This document shows positions 40,956-41,127 of a stretch of 41,127 nucleotides of DNA, piece after piece. This DNA is from Nostoc sp. FACHB-280 (GTDB lineage Bacteria > Cyanobacteriota > Cyanobacteriia > Cyanobacteriales > Nostocaceae). The notes under the pieces are model-generated. The model was not told the DNA's origin. It ran no database searches and saw nothing but the letters and a program-made list of their open reading frames with translations. Made by a program: the position numbers and the translations under genes. The stretch is taken from positions 1-41,127 of the forward strand of contig NZ_JACJSD010000057.1 in the NCBI RefSeq assembly GCF_014697615.1, written 5' to 3'. Numbering within the stretch: position 1 is the first letter of the stretch; every line of letters begins with the position of its first letter.

Positions 40956-41127
40956 CGGGAAGCTCAGAGGCTTTAGCCCTGAGAGGCAAGCGACGGGAGG
41001 GAATTTATTCGCCGTTGTCTTTTTAGTTTTTGGCGTGGTGCGGGTCTTCAATATATCGCTTAATAACTGCACTGCTAACATTACCTGCGGTGCTGACAAA
41101 GTAACTGCTAGTCCACAGTGTAGGCAG
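40956..41127 (-). mobile_element. IS200/IS605-family element, right end, runs off the window
   Basis: Contains the tnpA 3' end and, beyond it, the subterminal hairpin typical of this family: 40963-40983, five base pairs CTCAG/CTGAG, a single bulged A, three pairs GGC/GCC and a TTTA loop. Elements of this family move as single strands and recognise such bulged hairpins. The outer boundary near 40950-40956 is an estimate from where the interrupted gene's frame resumes. Confidence 0.75.
41023..41127 (-). CDS. IS200/IS605 TnpA (Y1 transposase), C-terminal 34 codons
   Basis: Partial; the gene begins beyond the window. The visible tail has the family signature LWTSSYFVST followed by a helix with VIKRYIEDP, where the Tyr should be the catalytic Y1 nucleophile. 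Stop TAA at 41023. Confidence 0.85.
   Translation of the reverse strand: MPTLWTSSYFVSTAGNVSSAVIKRYIEDPHHAKN

Overview
The window looks like accessory DNA, most likely a large plasmid, from a filamentous heterocyst-forming cyanobacterium (Nostoc/Anabaena type). The evidence is the repeated HIP1 palindrome GCGATCGC, a CRISPR repeat whose reverse strand ends in the cyanobacterial handle ATTGAAAC, a second RpaB/Ycf27-type response regulator, a cyanobacterial-type LexA box, and STRR-like heptamer repeats. Plasmid-type replication genes (primase-helicase, DnaB, a Rep-like winged-helix protein, a ParB-like protein) alternate with recombinases, IS remnants and orphan DNA-modification genes. There are no rRNA or tRNA genes and no core metabolic operons. 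Whether it is really a plasmid cannot be shown from 41 kb alone.

Layout. 0.3-2.6 kb (minus): a complete tyrosine recombinase in a tight operon with a Cys-rich 155-aa protein and an unknown 224-aa protein. 3.0-4.0 kb: an overlooked XapX-type membrane peptide and an 81/105-aa gene pair that could be a toxin-antitoxin module. 4.7-7.3 kb (plus): an alpha/beta hydrolase, then two tandem tyrosine recombinases, the first lacking two catalytic residues. 7.3-10.6 kb (minus): a 1085-aa primase-helicase. 11.3-21.9 kb: a signalling island. It holds a STAND NB-ARC ATPase divergent from a zinc-ribbon Ser/Thr kinase with TPRs and a secreted TPR protein; these two converge with a minus-strand operon of radical SAM enzyme, two-partner-secretion adhesin and CHAT/TPR caspase-like protease. 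22.9-25.5 kb: a ParB-like protein, an SDR gene cut by an IS607-type fragment, and an SOS-boxed dinB. 25.8-28.0 kb: a dCache-HAMP histidine kinase. 28.1-32.0 kb: a segment bracketed by two diverged direct repeats that each carry the same 63-aa gene; inside lie a lone cas1 with an altered active site, a nine-repeat CRISPR array read leftward, and an RpaB paralogue. 32.6-33.4 kb: an SLH-domain protein. 33.5-38.2 kb (minus): Rep-like protein, DnaB, a 126-aa protein and a C5 cytosine methyltransferase. 38.3-39.3 kb: a PD-(D/E)XK (Rpn-type) nuclease. 39.3-40.95 kb (minus): a translationally coupled operon of an IS-cut gene, a 67-aa protein, an NPPY DNA methyltransferase and an AlkB-type dioxygenase. 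The window ends inside an IS200/IS605 element.

How the genes may work together (inference). The replication genes form at least two modules. The signalling island combines sensing (STAND ATPase), phosphorylation (kinase), proteolysis (CHAT) and a surface protein, a set of parts used in cell-cell recognition, conflict or programmed death. The coupled methyltransferase-AlkB operon and the Cas1-CRISPR-RpaB segment are the other two places where something undescribed could lie.
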